DNA from: Choristoneura fumiferana
Taxonomy: Eukaryota > Arthropoda > Insecta > Lepidoptera > Tortricidae
Length of the DNA stretch: 64,000 bases
Assembly (NCBI RefSeq): GCF_025370935.1
Contig: NC_133490.1
Coordinates: 744,740 to 808,739 of the forward strand
Reading direction: 5' to 3'
The notes beneath the pieces are model-generated. The model was not told the DNA's origin and made no database searches. It saw nothing but the letters and a program-made list of their open reading frames with translations. Below, in pieces: positions 30,401-42,984 of the stretch (position 1 is its first letter; each line of letters opens with the position of its first letter). Made by a program: the position numbers and the translations under genes.

Positions 30401-32403
30401 ACCTCTAGGCCTCTCTGGCCGGGTAATCTACGCGAGTATTGGACCCACTCGGCACTGCCTGTTCAGACTTCGGTAACGTTCGGCAAACTTCGTCTGTCTT
30501 CGGCAGATGTTTGTAAAATACAGGTCGATAGAAATATTTGCTGAAGCAAGTTGGGAACAGATTTTGGCCGTTAAATTCAATCAACCAGACTTTGGTAAAT
30601 ATTTGTATTAAAACACATTGGTACGAGTGAGAACCCATCCTTACATCCGAGGGAAGCTACTGTGTTCTATAGTTTAAGATGATCAATATTTTGTATTGAA
30701 CGTGTAAATAATGTTACTCGTAGTCGATGTATATTAAGCGCCCATCTTAGGCACCTCTCTGGCATACAACTAGACTGCCCTGTAAGAAAATTTGTGCTAG
30801 TAGCGTTACATTGCGTGGTTCAGTACAGGAGCGGGCGTTCCGTCGCCGTAATGGAACGCTACTATTGCAACAAGATGAATTATGTGACCTTTTTCCAAGT
30901 GCAGTTTCTAGTGTGTCAGATTGTATTGTTTTAAGAGCTTGCGGCGAACGCCGCCTTAACTGACTTAAGCTGAATTTTACTTTTTATTATATATTTTTTT
31001 GTTTAATAAATACGTTATATGACAAGTTTTGTGATTATTTGGATGTGTAGATCGAGGCGCGCTTTTTGTACGAACGTGGGGCCCCGTAAAGAAATTAGTG
31101 GTCGCTGTGTTGCGGTTGTTATCTTTTTTTTATTTAATGCTGGGTTAACATTTTAGGTGGTTTGGTGATTTTGACTCAATTTTGCCAAAGTTTATTCAGC
31201 CTGTTCTTCTAAACGGCCAGCAATGCACCCGAAATTCATCTTTAAAATGTCCACGGGCGGCGTCACACCCGCCTGCTTGTTTTTCTACCATAAAGATCAC
31301 TGATAGTCAAATTTGAACTTCTTATTATTTTGTCAACTTAAAACCTAACGTTAATGAAAAAGACGTGGAATTGTTAAATTCGATCAAGTGGATATTTCGA
31401 GAAGTGGCAATGAGAACTACAAGCGGCCGCAAAATGTCAAATATTTCGAAACGTTTTCGTTTTTCATTTTTGCGTAGGGCAAAACAGCTTCCTAATATGT
31501 CAACCCACTATTAAATGGGTAAAGCTCAGAAGCATTTCAACTACCGCATCAAAAATCAACGAACAAGGAACTTGCCACACTGGGTGCTATTCAATGGCAT
31601 TCAATGTGACAAAGCCGTTATGACTGTGTGTTTACGACTAGCGCCACCTACTACGCATGAACTGGCGCTTGTGTTCTACATCGCGCTATCGAGGTTTTTA
31701 AACCCTGATGCGTAAATACAACTCCCGACTCTGTTTCTTTGGACTTCGATACTATCATAACAGCAGGCTGAAGAGAGACCTTTCTATTGCGATATATCTC
31801 CACACGACTGTATTAACAACTACCAGCACCATAAGTGAGACGTGTGTTCGCGGAAAAGCAAAGTTTTTTTACATCCAAACGGCGGTTGGAATGCTCCGAG
31901 CCTTACCCAAATACAAAACTAGTCCGATGATGTGGCATTTGACCATTTTGAGGGATGAACTGTCTGTATGTTATACTTAACAGCGACTAAGTCGAGCCAA
32001 TTTGAAATTTAACGTATGAGTTAAGTCCAGAGACCTAGCAAGAGAAATCGTGCAAGTTGCATTACATTGCGGCGGTAGATTGGCTACTTCAATCTCGTTA
32101 GCTTTACGGCCTCGCAATGTATTTCTTCTTGCACAATATTTCTTGCGGTTCTAAATTGGGCTTTGAAATTTGATTTATAAAGTGGGCCACAGCCCGGCCA
32201 TCAGTAGTCTTATGTTTGGATTGTTATTAGTTATAGCTGCGATACGTTTGATGACGCCGACTTTGAAGTCTATTCCATTCTTTTTGATAATTTTTCTTTT
32301 ACAAAGTTGCCATATTCAAGCATTTTACATCAGTGTGACAACCCAACCACCCTACTTTAATTTCATTCGTGGTGGTCATAAGTTGAACCTTTTTAACCGG
32401 TAG

Positions 32404-32469
32404 CTTATAAACCTCTAGAGGTTTATAAGTTTTTTGCAGTTAGTTACCTAGGGTAACTAACTGCAAAAA
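32404..32469. repeat. Two adjacent perfect hairpins
   Basis: 32404-32429 is a perfect 26-bp palindrome. 32431-32448 and 32452-32469 are perfect 18-nt inverted arms around TAG. One base separates the two structures. Confidence 0.95.
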
Positions 32470-34047
32470 GTTTGGCACAACTATAACAGAAACTATACTC
32501 AGCGGCACAAAATTAGGCTCACTCTACATACAAAAATTCCTATTACTGCATTTGAGGGCCACATTTTCTGTCGCTCAGTATATCTTATACAACTATATGG
32601 TCTGTCGCACAACGGAATGTTTCGTACTTCTTTTAATTAACTTATGAATAGTGGTGATGGATATATTATTATCAATTTTATACATAACCTAAACCTGAAC
32701 AATTTTTTATTAGCTTACCCTTGTAATGGTTGTTATATTATTCTTTGATCCACAATTTTTTTAAATTAAAATGTCGGCGCATCATTCGCGTTGTCGTTTC
32801 AAAATGGCTGTTAAAGTAGTTTAATATAAGTTGAATGCCTTTTTACGTTTGTTAATCACACCGCTGCTCCTTCATCACGACGCATCCCGTACTAATGTAA
32901 GAGATATAGAGAAGTTTCTAGAAGTATAAGGCGAAGGTGAGTCTTCCTTTAAATGACCTTCCGAAGGAACAGACCTGAAGCTGCATTCATTCAAAGTGAA
33001 AAAAATAGTAAAAGACAAAAGCTGTCTTTTTCTCCGGACATAAAGTTAGTGACTTGTTATTTTTTAGTGGGCTATTTTTATAAGTGCTTTAGAAAAAGAC
33101 AAAAAGATTTGTTATCTTTAACTTTTGTACCATAGTCCCATAGGAAAGACCGAATGAAATTCTGTATTTGGACTTGTTATTATTAGACACCCCTTAGGGT
33201 ATACGTTTAATTTGTCTTATGTAAAGGCAATTTTTAGCTCTGTTATAAATATGTAAAATACCATTTTTTTTTTTGTAAAACTGCACATAACTACAAGTAT
33301 ATGGAAAAGTGTAGTGTCGGGATGCGTGCTTCAGGAATTATTTTTATTGTCTATATGTATGGATCTGTATGGTAGTGCTTTTTTACGCTGTTGCGTTTCG
33401 CGGGGATGTATGTAACATGTTGTATTGTACAGATAGTTAAGTGGATGTAGTCTGTCGTGCAACAATACTGGCCGGATGCGCCTTTATTGTATTTAAATTT
33501 ACCTTAGCCACTCAAAGGGCTATAGCCATGTATGGTTGGACGGACAGACAGATATCATGTACCAAATAATATAGAAAATTATAGAAAAATATTTTGTTTT
33601 TTATTTCTTTTCCTTATTAATAATTAACAATTAATAGTTAAGTTATTTAGCGACACATTATTAATAAATAGGTATGGTATAGTAAGTACTTTTTGGTAGA
33701 CTATTAAAATAATTAATTAACTAACTAAATAAGCTTAGGAAAGTTGAAAAATCCCAGACTTATTTTTCAAAACGACCGGGTGCGATTCCTGAACTGGGTA
33801 CAATTCTTTTTTAAATGTATGAATGCAGTTTTTCTTGTTACTAAAATCGATGACATGGTTCCTAAGAACAGATCTTCGTATGTTCGTGTATGTTTCCCAT
33901 ACTGACCGATCTAAATGTTGCACTATATTAAGTACATATCATTTATAAAGGAACAAGCCTTTTCGTTGCAAGCCATTACACTATCAATGACTATCATTCA
34001 ATTATTCAATTAATTCGTGTCAGCTCTTGTAACGATGACGACCTGTA

Positions 34048-35310
34048 CAGTCACGTCTAAAAGTATGTATACACAAAAAAAATTAAAATATGTAGACACA
34101 CATTTTCATCATAAATATGTATCTATTACTGACACCAAAAATTGTATTCATTAAACTGTTTCAGTATTATGTAATCACAAAATGCTTCAGAAAGTTGCAT
34201 ACTTAAATAAATTCCATTTAAATGTATCCACCTCGTAGGAAAAAATAAGTATACATAAATGGGTTCCATATACATATAACCACACCAATTTGGCAAATAT
34301 TTGTATACGCCGTTTGATTCATAAATATGTATCCAGACTGCAACAACAAACCTTGTCTGACTGGAATAGAATCGTAAGTTGTATATTTAACTGATTTGAC
34401 AATTCACGAAAACAGTGCGGACTTGTCACTGCATACGTCTATCTCACGATTATTCTATGACGCCCTTGACAGTCCTTAGATTGAATTGACTTGTAAATAT
34501 TGAGTATTTCAGTTTAGGGTCATTCTCAGAAAGGTGCACTAAGCATTTTTTTGTTTTTATTTTAATTATATTGTTAATTGTTAGTGGTAGAGCCGCACTG
34601 TAGCCAGTTCTTGGTTTACAATGATTAAAGATTGCAAATTATAGATGCTTCAGTGGATCTGTCCTCAGTGGATGACCCGAATAACTTGATCGCTTTGGCT
34701 TAGTCGATATTAATGACCACTCTGGACGTTTCCAAGTATTTGGTGATCTTGATGGTGTATAAAAAATTAAATATATCCATACCAAATTTCATCCAGCTCA
34801 CTCCAGTCAGTTCATCCCCCATTTTCTCCCCTTAAAGGTTGCTTTTGGAGATAAAAACTAAGTACCCTATGTTCAGCCCATTGACAGTCGAAACCAGTCG
34901 GTCGGTTTTCACAAATAAATAGAGTGATTCACGGTGTCTATGTATACCGTAACCGTGTTGTGCCGGAACGGGTCACCAGTATATAATATTATTTTAATGG
35001 AGTATGGATTCGTAGTATGTATGTCCCTGCCCGCATGCAGGTTACGAAAGAGACAGACATGTAATCTTAACAAAACAGTAATTCTTCAAAACGAATCAAA
35101 ATATCTACTTATTTTTGCCTACGAGGTGGATACATTTAAATGGAATTTATTTAAGTATGCAACTTTCTGAAGCATTTTGTGATTACATAATACTGAAAAA
35201 GTTTAATGAATACAATTTTTTGGTGTCAGTAATAGATAAATATTTTGATACAATGTATGACTACATATTTATGCAACCTTGTTTTGTATACATATTTTTA
35301 GACGTGACTG
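34048..35310. mobile_element. Mariner-like non-autonomous element 1
   Basis: 1,263 bp, starts CAGTCACGTCTAAAAG and ends TTTTTAGACGTGACTG, flanked by TA on both sides (34046-34047, 35311-35312). No transposase frame was recognised. It ends about 80 bp from the transporter B stop. Confidence 0.85.
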
Positions 35311-35391
35311 TACATATTTGATTTTTATATTTCACTTAATAATAGGTTTTGTCATAGAAAATTGGACCTATTTTAATTTCTGCCAAAAAAA

Positions 35392-36513
35392 TCACAGCTT
35401 ATCTTCTTCGACAGTCTTCTGTCCGGCCCTAAGCGGTTCAATTTCCCGTAACTCTTCAACCGGTACCAACGGCTTCCCTCTAAAGTGTTCCTCGATCTGT
35501 TGCAACGTCCTCCCTTTAGTCTCCGGTAGCAGAAACCAAGTGACAACCACCCCGTACGCCAAAATAACACTGTATATCGCATATGTCCCGTGCAAGCCTG
35601 TACTTGACAATAACCCTGGAAAGGTTTTTAATATCATAAACATGGTAGCTGCTACAGTTATAACACTAACAGTTCCCAGAATGCTTCTATATTGCAACGG
35701 GAACACTTCCCCTGTTATAACGTTTGCCATCGGCACCATGCCAAAACCTATCGACGCCATTTGAAGATTGAGGAGTAAAACTGGTATCCAAGTGGCGTCA
35801 TAGGCCAAGATACCGTTAAGCTTTCCGTACACGTATTCCTACGCAGAGCGCGCAAGCCGAAAACATCAAGGTCCGTCGACGAACTTTGGCAATCGCAAAA
35901 ACCGCGACACCGTTCACTATCAGTCTTAGCACATCTAGTTGTATCATCCAGAAATTTGCATGTTCCGCGTTCACCATAGCACCTATAATCTCTGGGAATA
36001 ACTGGGTAATGTGATACTACCGCAAAACTGCGCTAGCAGATACACATGCATTGCCAGCGCTACCGGTTTATACACCTCCTTTTTCCTAGCAATGAGCTTC
36101 AATTCTTCAAACTTTGACACATTCTCTGCTACTTCATTCTGTTTCGCTATTATTCTAGCTTGGATCATCTTCTCCAACTCCTCATTTTCTTCTTCCCCCC
36201 GTAGCCAATGGAAGGCGTCTCTACATTCTTCAAATCTGTCTTTAACTGCTAACCAGCTTGGTGATTCTGGTGAGTATAATGTCATGATTAAACTTGCTAG
36301 AGGGAATAGACAGCATATTAGAGCAGAGTATTCCCAGCGTAGTAGAGAGCCTATGAGGTGCACGAGGCCTATGCCGGTGGTCTGCGAGAGGGAGATGGTG
36401 GTAAGGAAGCTGCCGCGGTAGCGAGGGCTGGTGTACTCCCCGATCAGAACTGGCCGGAGAGGCATGATGATCCCGTACGATATGCCCTGGATGACTCGGC
36501 CGACGATCAGTGT
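35392..36513 (-). pseudogene. Sugar transporter B, last exon with two lesions
   Basis: Acceptor CCACAG at 36514-36519. It encodes helix 4 to the C-terminus (LIVGRVIQGISYG onward) and ends EEDKL before TGA. The frame breaks near 35990 and returns near 35835, as described for the whole gene. The mariner-like element 34048-35310 begins only about 80 bp past the stop. Confidence 0.75.
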
Positions 36514-36714
36514 CTGTGGACAAAGTCAGTCAGTGATTTTGTGTTGGAGAATTGGGTTTAAAATTACCAGAGCAATATCTTACCACTATATGTATTATGT
36601 ATATATGGATACTAAAGGAAAGTGGGCGAAAGTTACAAACGCATGCATGCACTCCTAGCAAACGAGTGCGTTAAGTATTTTTTGAGGTAGGTATGTAAGC
36701 GATATAACAAAAAA

Positions 36715-36977
36715 TAATAAATAAATAAATATCACGAGACAATTCACACCAATTGACCTAGTCCCAAAGTAAGCTTAGCAAAGCTTGTGTTATGGGTACT
36801 AAGCAACGGATAAATATAATTATATAGATATAGATACATACTTAAATACATATTAAACACCAAGACCGAGAACAAACATTCGTATTTTCATACAAATATC
36901 TGCCCGACACGGGAATCGAACCCGGGACCTCAAGCTTCGTAGTCAGGTTCTCTAACCACTAGGCCATCTGGTCGTCT
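36715..36977 (-). mobile_element. tRNA-derived SINE (family of 14813-15070), reverse
   Basis: GGGAATCGAACCCGGGACC and CTAACCACTAGGCCATCTGG are the complements of its box-like head. In the transporter B intron. Confidence 0.85.
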
Positions 36978-37059
36978 AAAAAATAAAAATAAAAATCCGA
37001 TCCCACTTTTTTCTATCTGAACAATATGTATTAATTGGGTCGTTCAACTTGGAACGACT

Positions 37060-37290
37060 CCGGCCTTCACGTCCCACTGCATTGCACAGGCGCCCTCTCA
37101 GAATGAGAGCACTTGGGCCGTAGTTCCGAGAGCACGCGAGGCCAATGCGGATGCACAACTTCACACACACACACAATTGAAATTCTTCACAGGTGTGTGC
37201 AGCTTTCCTCGCGATGTTTTCAGAGCTCGAACCCACACACAACCCTCTGCTTGAAACGCCATTGGTCAAACAGCCTACCACGGTTTTTTT
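37060..37290 (-). mobile_element. SINE (family of 10018-10317), reverse, diverged
   Basis: GCCCTCTCAGAATGAGAGCA, TTCCTCGCGATGTTTTCAGA and AACCCTCTGCTTGAAACGC match the complement of the full copy. Confidence 0.7.
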
Positions 37291-37572
37291 ATAAGATGCT
37301 AATAATATACGATAATATCATGTAAATATTACACGTAGGCAATAATCTAATGTACAAATAGCTCGGAAACTCAGCTTATCAACCAAGGTTAAGTAAGTAA
37401 CACTTGACGACTGACCACTCGAGATTTGTTATGATTCTATGTATCAGTTAGTACCAATTACTTACGCCGTTTTCAAAGCCGACTAAATGTTAAAATGGAA
37501 GATTTTGCTCAAAAGTAATTCCGAAAGCTAGTATCTTGACCATATTTATTTATGTGTAATAATTAAATTGTA

Positions 37573-39477
37573 CAGTCACGTCTAAAATATGTTACAAAAA
37601 CAAGGTTGCATAAATATGTAGTCATACATTGTATCAAATATTTATCTATTACTGACACCAAAAAATTGTATTCATTAAACTTTTTCAGTATTATGTAATC
37701 ACAAAATGCTTCAGAAAGTTGCATACTTAAATAAATTCCATTTAAATGTATCCACCTCGTAGGCAAAAATAAGTATACATGAATGGGTTCCATATACATA
37801 TAACCACACCAATTTGGCAAATATTTGTATACGCCGTTTGATTCATAAATATGTAAACACGATTTGATATTTTGATTCGTTTTGAAGAATTACTGTTTTG
37901 TTAAGATTACATGTCTGTCTCTTTCGTAACCTGCATGCGGGCAGGACATACATACTACGAATCCATACTCCATTAAAATAATATTATATACTGGTGACCC
38001 GTTCCGGCACAACACGGTTACGGTATACATAGACACCGTGAATCACACTATTATTTGTGAAACCGCATCAAAATCCGTTGCGTAGTTTGAAAGATCTAAG
38101 CGTACAGACAAAAAAGCGACTTTGTTTTATACTATGGAGTGATGAATTGAAAGTAACTCTGTCTGTTCCGGTATCACGTCGAAACCGATTGGTTTCGACT
38201 GTCAGGGGCTGAACATAGGGTACTTAGATTTAACTCCAAAAGCAACCCTTAAGGGGAGAAAATGGGGGATGAACTGACTGGAGTGAGCTGGATGAATTTG
38301 GTATGGATATATTTAATTTTTTATACACCATCAAGATCACCAAATATTGGAAACGTCCAGAGTGGTCATTAATATCGACTAAGCCAAAGCGATCAAGTTG
38401 TTCGGGTCATCCACTGAGGACAGATCCACTGAAGCATCTATAATTTGCAATCTTTAATCATTGTAATTTTAATTATAGAAGACAGCTTCTGAATGACTAG
38501 CCAGCTCCTGCTTCACGTCGATATTCTGTGAGAGTGTTATACTACCCGGTCGAGCCCGCCCATTCGTACTGCAAACCAAGAACTGGCTACAGTGCGGCTC
38601 TACCACTAACAATTAACAATATAATTAAAATAAAAACAAAAAAATGCTTAGTGCACCTTTCTGAGAATGACCCTAAACTGAAATACTCAATATTTACAAG
38701 TCAATTCAATCTAAGGACTGTCAAGTGCGTCATAGAATAATCGTGAGATAGACGTATGCAGTGGATTCGATTTGTAGCATTCGAACATGGCGGATGTAGA
38801 CGATATCTAATTTTGGTATTTCTGCTTCTTTGGCTAGTTGAAGTATAATTTTGATAGTGTTTTATGCGACGATTAACCTTAACAGTGAACAGTGATCACA
38901 AAATTCTATATTGCTCTCTTGTCTGACATTTTTTAATGCGCAAGTGGTCTCGGCGTGGTTTCTGGAATTTTGCTATCAAGTTGCAAAACTACAATCACCG
39001 TACAACATGCATAGGAAGAATATTATTTATCTTTAATTTAACTGACATTGGCCCAAGCCTTATGGCCGCCATTAAGAGGAATAAGAGGACGTATGCAGTG
39101 ACAAGTCCGCACTGTTTTCGTGGATTGTCAAATCAGTCAAATATACAACTTACGATTCTATGCCAGTCAGACAAGGTTTGTTGTTGCAGTCTGATACATA
39201 TTATGAATCAAACGACGTATACAAATATTTGCCAAATTGGTGTGGTTATATGTATATGGAACCCATTCATGTATACTTATTTTTGCCTACGAGGTGATAC
39301 ATTTAAATGGAATTTATTTAAGTATGCAACTTTCTGAAGCATTTGTGATTACATAATACTGAAACAGTTTAATGAATACAATTTTTGGTGTCAGTAATAG
39401 ATACATATTTATGATGAAAATGTGTGGCTACATATTTTTCAATTTTTTTTGTGTATACATACTTTTAGACGTGACTG
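37573..39477. mobile_element. Mariner-like non-autonomous element 2, opposite orientation
   Basis: 1,905 bp with the same CAGTCACGTCTAAAA ends and TA flanks (37571-37572, 39478-39479). Its interior is the reverse complement of element 1 plus extra segments, including an insertion at about 38760-39095. Confidence 0.85.
38762..39096. repeat. Insertion nested in mariner-like element 2
   Basis: About 330 bp absent from element 1, flanked by two copies of the 13-mer GACGTATGCAGTG. It looks like a target duplication of a nested insertion of unknown type. Confidence 0.6.
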
Positions 39478-39627
39478 TACAATACAAGCAAAAAAAAATT
39501 GTTTTCTTTAATTTCAAAAAGGACCTTTAGTTGTGTGCCCCAGGGCCCCCATATGACCTAAATGGTGCTCCCACACTGGCTGTTATAAATGTTATATAAC
39601 GTTATAAAACACGATACATTGTAACCC

Positions 39628-39785
39628 CCTTATTCATAAACGACAATCAAACCTATTTTAGTTAAAATTCCGCTAAAATTCGTTTGTCCTTATCTGTCAC
39701 TCCGACATTTGTATTTGTTAGAAAGGGACAAAGCATTTGTTAGTTAACATAGGCTTGTTAAGTTTTATGAATAAGGGGGTAACAC
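39628..39785. mobile_element. Palindromic MITE (CCCCTTATTCATAAACG)
   Basis: CCCCTTATTCATAAACG and the inverted TTTTATGAATAAGGGGG. Confidence 0.7.
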
Positions 39786-40293
39786 TTTTTAACTATTGTT
39801 ACAACTTGTCGGATGTTTTAAAGGTATTAAGTTTTTATATAGTTACGAATAATAATTCTCAAGAAACGTAACTTCTAGCAATGAACGCTTCGATTGTGAT
39901 TCCATTTGTAGCATTTACGCAAACAAACTTAACAGCAATGACAACGTAACACACACTCTCATAGACAAAGCTTGCCCGCGATTGGTCCGCGTAAGAGTCG
40001 GCGCTGCCCCCATGCGACAAGCGAGTGGCGATCTTACAATACGTGGATGGCATTATGCAGAATTATACTAAAATAAATAAGCTTGTTTACGATTTTACTT
40101 TTTTATTGAATGTTTTAAATACAACAATGAAAATAAATAATCTTTGTTATTACAATTACAGCAGGTGCTGACAAATCACCCCATAAAATGGCCAAACTGT
40201 TTGCCGACATAAATAATTGGCTAAAGGTTTGAACTTCAGCATAAAAATTTAAACATAACTAGAATAGTAGATTATACAACAAGAGAAGAAGAT

Positions 40294-40618
40294 TATAATG
40301 AGGGCTATCGCGTATGAATTCGCCACTAGAGGCGCTAGTGTAGCGTGAGGTCTCCGAAATATCAAATCTCATAGTTTTCGGGTGAGCTACGCGGGTTTAT
40401 TTATAATTAGAATAATTTTGTGAATATTTTGCAATATCTGAAATTAATTATGGCAAATATGCGTTCCGGGGCAATGAATGTCTGTGTTTTGAGACAGTTT
40501 GTCTTTCGGAAACCTTTGTCCTCCCTTTTTTCCGAACAAAACGGGGACTATGCAACACTGTGGCATGCTCGATATTTTTATAGTACGGTTTTAAGGTGTA
40601 TTAAATATGATTTTATTT
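40294..40618 (+). mobile_element. AGGGCTATCG MITE, truncated copy
   Basis: Near-identical to the first 320 bp of 9205-9636; lacks the right end. Confidence 0.75.
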
Positions 40619-41015
40619 GAGCACATCACGTGAGAGTTATTATATATACTACATGGAAAAAATAATCTTAGTTACATGTTGCATAACACTTTCCAGGGTC
40701 GCCAAGTATGGTGTTTTAAATATTTATTTACTGGCATATGAAAAGAGAGACCTGTGTTTTTCATATCTGAATGGCTTCTACACCACTACACACAACACGA
40801 CGGTATATTTTTTTAATTGATTTGCGTAAAAACACAATCACAAACTTAATCGAAACTTTCCACGGAGCGACTGCACGACTCAAGTTTTACGGCCGAACTG
40901 GCACGACGCGCGGTGTGTATTTTACGCCCGCCGCGGTAGGTATTCCGTGGAATGATTTTTCGGGCTTAGTTACGCTTGTAGAGAATTATTATTCGTAGAA
41001 CACCACATATTATAA

Positions 41016-41252
41016 TCCATACTTACTAATATTATAAATGCGAAAATGTGGGTTTGTATATTTGTGCGTCATTCACGTCGAAACGGAGCGACAGATCGAC
41101 GTGATTTTTGGCATACAGATAGTTTATGGGCCAGAGAGTGATATAGGCTACTTTTTATCATTATTATATTAAAAATGCACAGTTCCCGAGGGAACAGCCG
41201 AACAGCGCGCGATAACCGAATTCCACGCAGGCGAAGCCGCGGGCAAAAGCTA
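41016..41252 (+). mobile_element. Helitron-like element copy
   Basis: ACTAATATTATAAATGCGA start, CGGAGCGACAGATCGACGTG and GAAGCCGCGGGCAAAAGCTA end. Confidence 0.7.
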
Positions 41253-41389
41253 CTATGTTATAAAACAAGTGTTTCATAACGTTATATAACATTTATAACA
41301 GCCAATGTGGGAACACCATAAGACGGCTCAGCTCCCTTAGACATTGGGGTCCACCTGGATCACTTCGGGAGCCTCTAGTGTATAGTTAC

Positions 41390-41535
41390 CGCGACATTGG
41401 GCGCGGCGGCGAGCACGAGCCAGCCGCTGATCCCGCAGCCTATGACGGCGTACGCGGCCGGCTTGCGCCCCAGACGGCCCATCAGCGCCGGCGCAGCCGC
41501 GTTGCCCAGGAGAATGGACAGCGCCATCACTGACG
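41390..41535 (-). CDS. Sugar transporter B, exon 3 (helices 2-3)
   Basis: Acceptor TTCCAG, donor GTAACT, phase 1 to 0. It encodes SVMALSILLGNAAAPALMGR then LGRKPAAYAVIGC. The GRxGRK loop is the MFS signature between helices 2 and 3. Confidence 0.88.
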
Positions 41536-41644
41536 CTGGAATGTTAACAAGTTTTTTTATATATTATAATTCAAATCAAAACGTTTATTCGGTATCCTAC
41601 CTATTCGCAGGAAATATTTTTTCTCAAATGTTTCATTTGTTTAC

Positions 41645-41945
41645 TGTTTTTTTTTTTTATTCGACTGGATGGGAAACGAGCAAGTGGGTCACCTGATGGT
41701 AAGAGATTACCACCGCCCATATAGACACGTGCAACACAAGGGGGATTGCAGATGCGTTGCCAACCTAGAGGCCTAAGATGGGATACCTCAAGTGCCAGTA
41801 ATTTCACCGGCTGTCTTACTCTCCACGCCGAAACACAACAATGCAAGCACTGCTATTTCATGGCAGGATTAGCGAGCAAGATGGTGGTAGCAATCCGGGC
41901 GGACTTTGCATAAGGTCCTACCACCTGCAAACCCTGCAAACCTGT
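41645..41945 (-). mobile_element. SINE/LINE-tail family, reverse copy
   Basis: GGTCACCTGATGGTAAGAGA and TACCACCGCCCATATAGACA are the complement of the 3' end seen at 1278-1630. Confidence 0.6.
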
Positions 41946-42099
41946 TTTATTTCCCAACTCAATTTTCTCCTTATGGTTTTATAGAGTAGGTTAGGTAAGG
42001 TTTGTTTTATGAAAGTTCCGAAAAAAAATGGTTTCTGAGAAAACCGTGAGTTGGCAAATGAATAATATTTCCGTGAAATGGCAGAGAACCGTTTATTCT

Positions 42100-42390
42100 G
42101 TATGTAGGCCAGAAGGGGCTCTTTTGTACATCTGGCTCACTCTAACATCTGGTAGCATGGTGAATGGTTGCTGCTCTGAAGATGAGCTCGAAATGCGTCA
42201 GTGGTGGTGGTAATAGATGGGTTTGTGTGATTTGTGTGTGTTCTTACAGTGTGGAGGTGGAAGAACTGCATGGACATACATTTCTTGCATAAACATAGAG
42301 AGCTGTCATAAGGTTGCGGGTGAGCAAAGTTATTGTTTTAGTTCATTGATATGGACCTCCGCATTGTAACGCTTGATTCAATGAAATAAG
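42100..42390 (+). repeat. Retroelement 3' tail
   Basis: TCTGAAGATGAGCTCGAAA, GGTAATAGATGGGTTTGTGT and CATTGATATGGACCTCCGCA; reverse copy at 51604-51890, short copy at 14095-14187. Confidence 0.7.
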
Positions 42391-42466
42391 CCATAGCAAG
42401 CGGATTTTTTTAATAAACGAAACGAAACAGGTAGTATGCACCTTTATGTTGAATGTTTAAAAAAAA

Positions 42467-42830
42467 TACAGGGTGGCTCATTTAGATCGCTCAACATGGG
42501 AGTCTGAAACTATAAGACATAAGAAGATCTGCTCTTAGGAACCTTACCTTATACTCTTAGTAAACAAGAAAAACTGCATTCATACATTTAAAAAAAAAGT
42601 GTACTGTTTGGGAATTGAATCTGATCATTTTGAAAAATAAAACTTACATTATTTCTATCTGGATATTGGTAGTGTAGGTCATGATCAATAAATTTTATCA
42701 TAAAATACGATATCTAGAATGAATAAATTCATTGTAAGTATTACATATTTTTAATAATGTAAGTTTTTTTGCAGTATTCAACATGCAGTTTTTCTTGTTA
42801 CTAATATCGATGATGTGGTTCTTAAAAACA
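42467..42830 (-). repeat. Dispersed repeat with ACAGGGTG end
   Basis: Shares AGAAAAACTGCATTCATACA, GGTAGTGTAGGTCAT and ACGATATCTAGAATGAATAA with 52210-52462, and part with 33740-33925. Confidence 0.65.
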
Positions 42831-42839
42831 GATCTATAC

Positions 42840-42957
42840 CATTTATGCCGTTGTGTGTGAAGTTCCCAATCTGTACTAGGCACATGTAGCAACTACCCAA
42901 CCCCTCTAATTCCAAAATGAGGCCTGGACTTTGTACTGGGATGTAGCGGAGATGAGT
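42840..42957 (+). repeat. SINE 3' fragment
   Basis: GTGTGTGAAGTTCCCAATC and GAGGCCTGGACTTTGTACTG resemble the SINE at 10018-10317. It ends 28 bp before transporter B exon 2. Confidence 0.5.
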
Positions 42958-42984
42958 TATCTAACCTGCAACATTGCTACCGAC

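Larger units (their letters stand above)
25818..34047. other. KDM5 3' flank and intergenic spacer
   Basis: No convincing gene was found. It holds the KDM5 3' UTR, MITEs at 27062-27206, 30048-30170 and 30170-30400, a LINE tail at 29090-29215, a dispersed repeat at 29690-29960, and paired hairpins at 32404-32469. Frames such as 31515-31715 or 31708-31980 show no recognisable domain. Confidence 0.6.
39566..41320. mobile_element. Composite element with 55-bp inverted ends and nested insertions
   Basis: GGTGCTCCCACACTGGCTG to ATATAACGTTATAAAACAC on the left pairs with its complement at 41268-41322. Inside are a small MITE (39628-39785), a truncated AGGGCTATCG MITE (40294-40618) and a Helitron-like copy (41016-41252). 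Confidence 0.7.

Noticed and set aside
31515..31980. Two adjacent frames of 66 and 90 codons in the spacer
   Set aside because: No domain, no splice partners, no repeat identity; composition is like the surroundings.
35279..36561. Plus-strand frames opposite the transporter B last exon
   Set aside because: Antisense shadows; the minus strand shows MFS motifs and splice sites.
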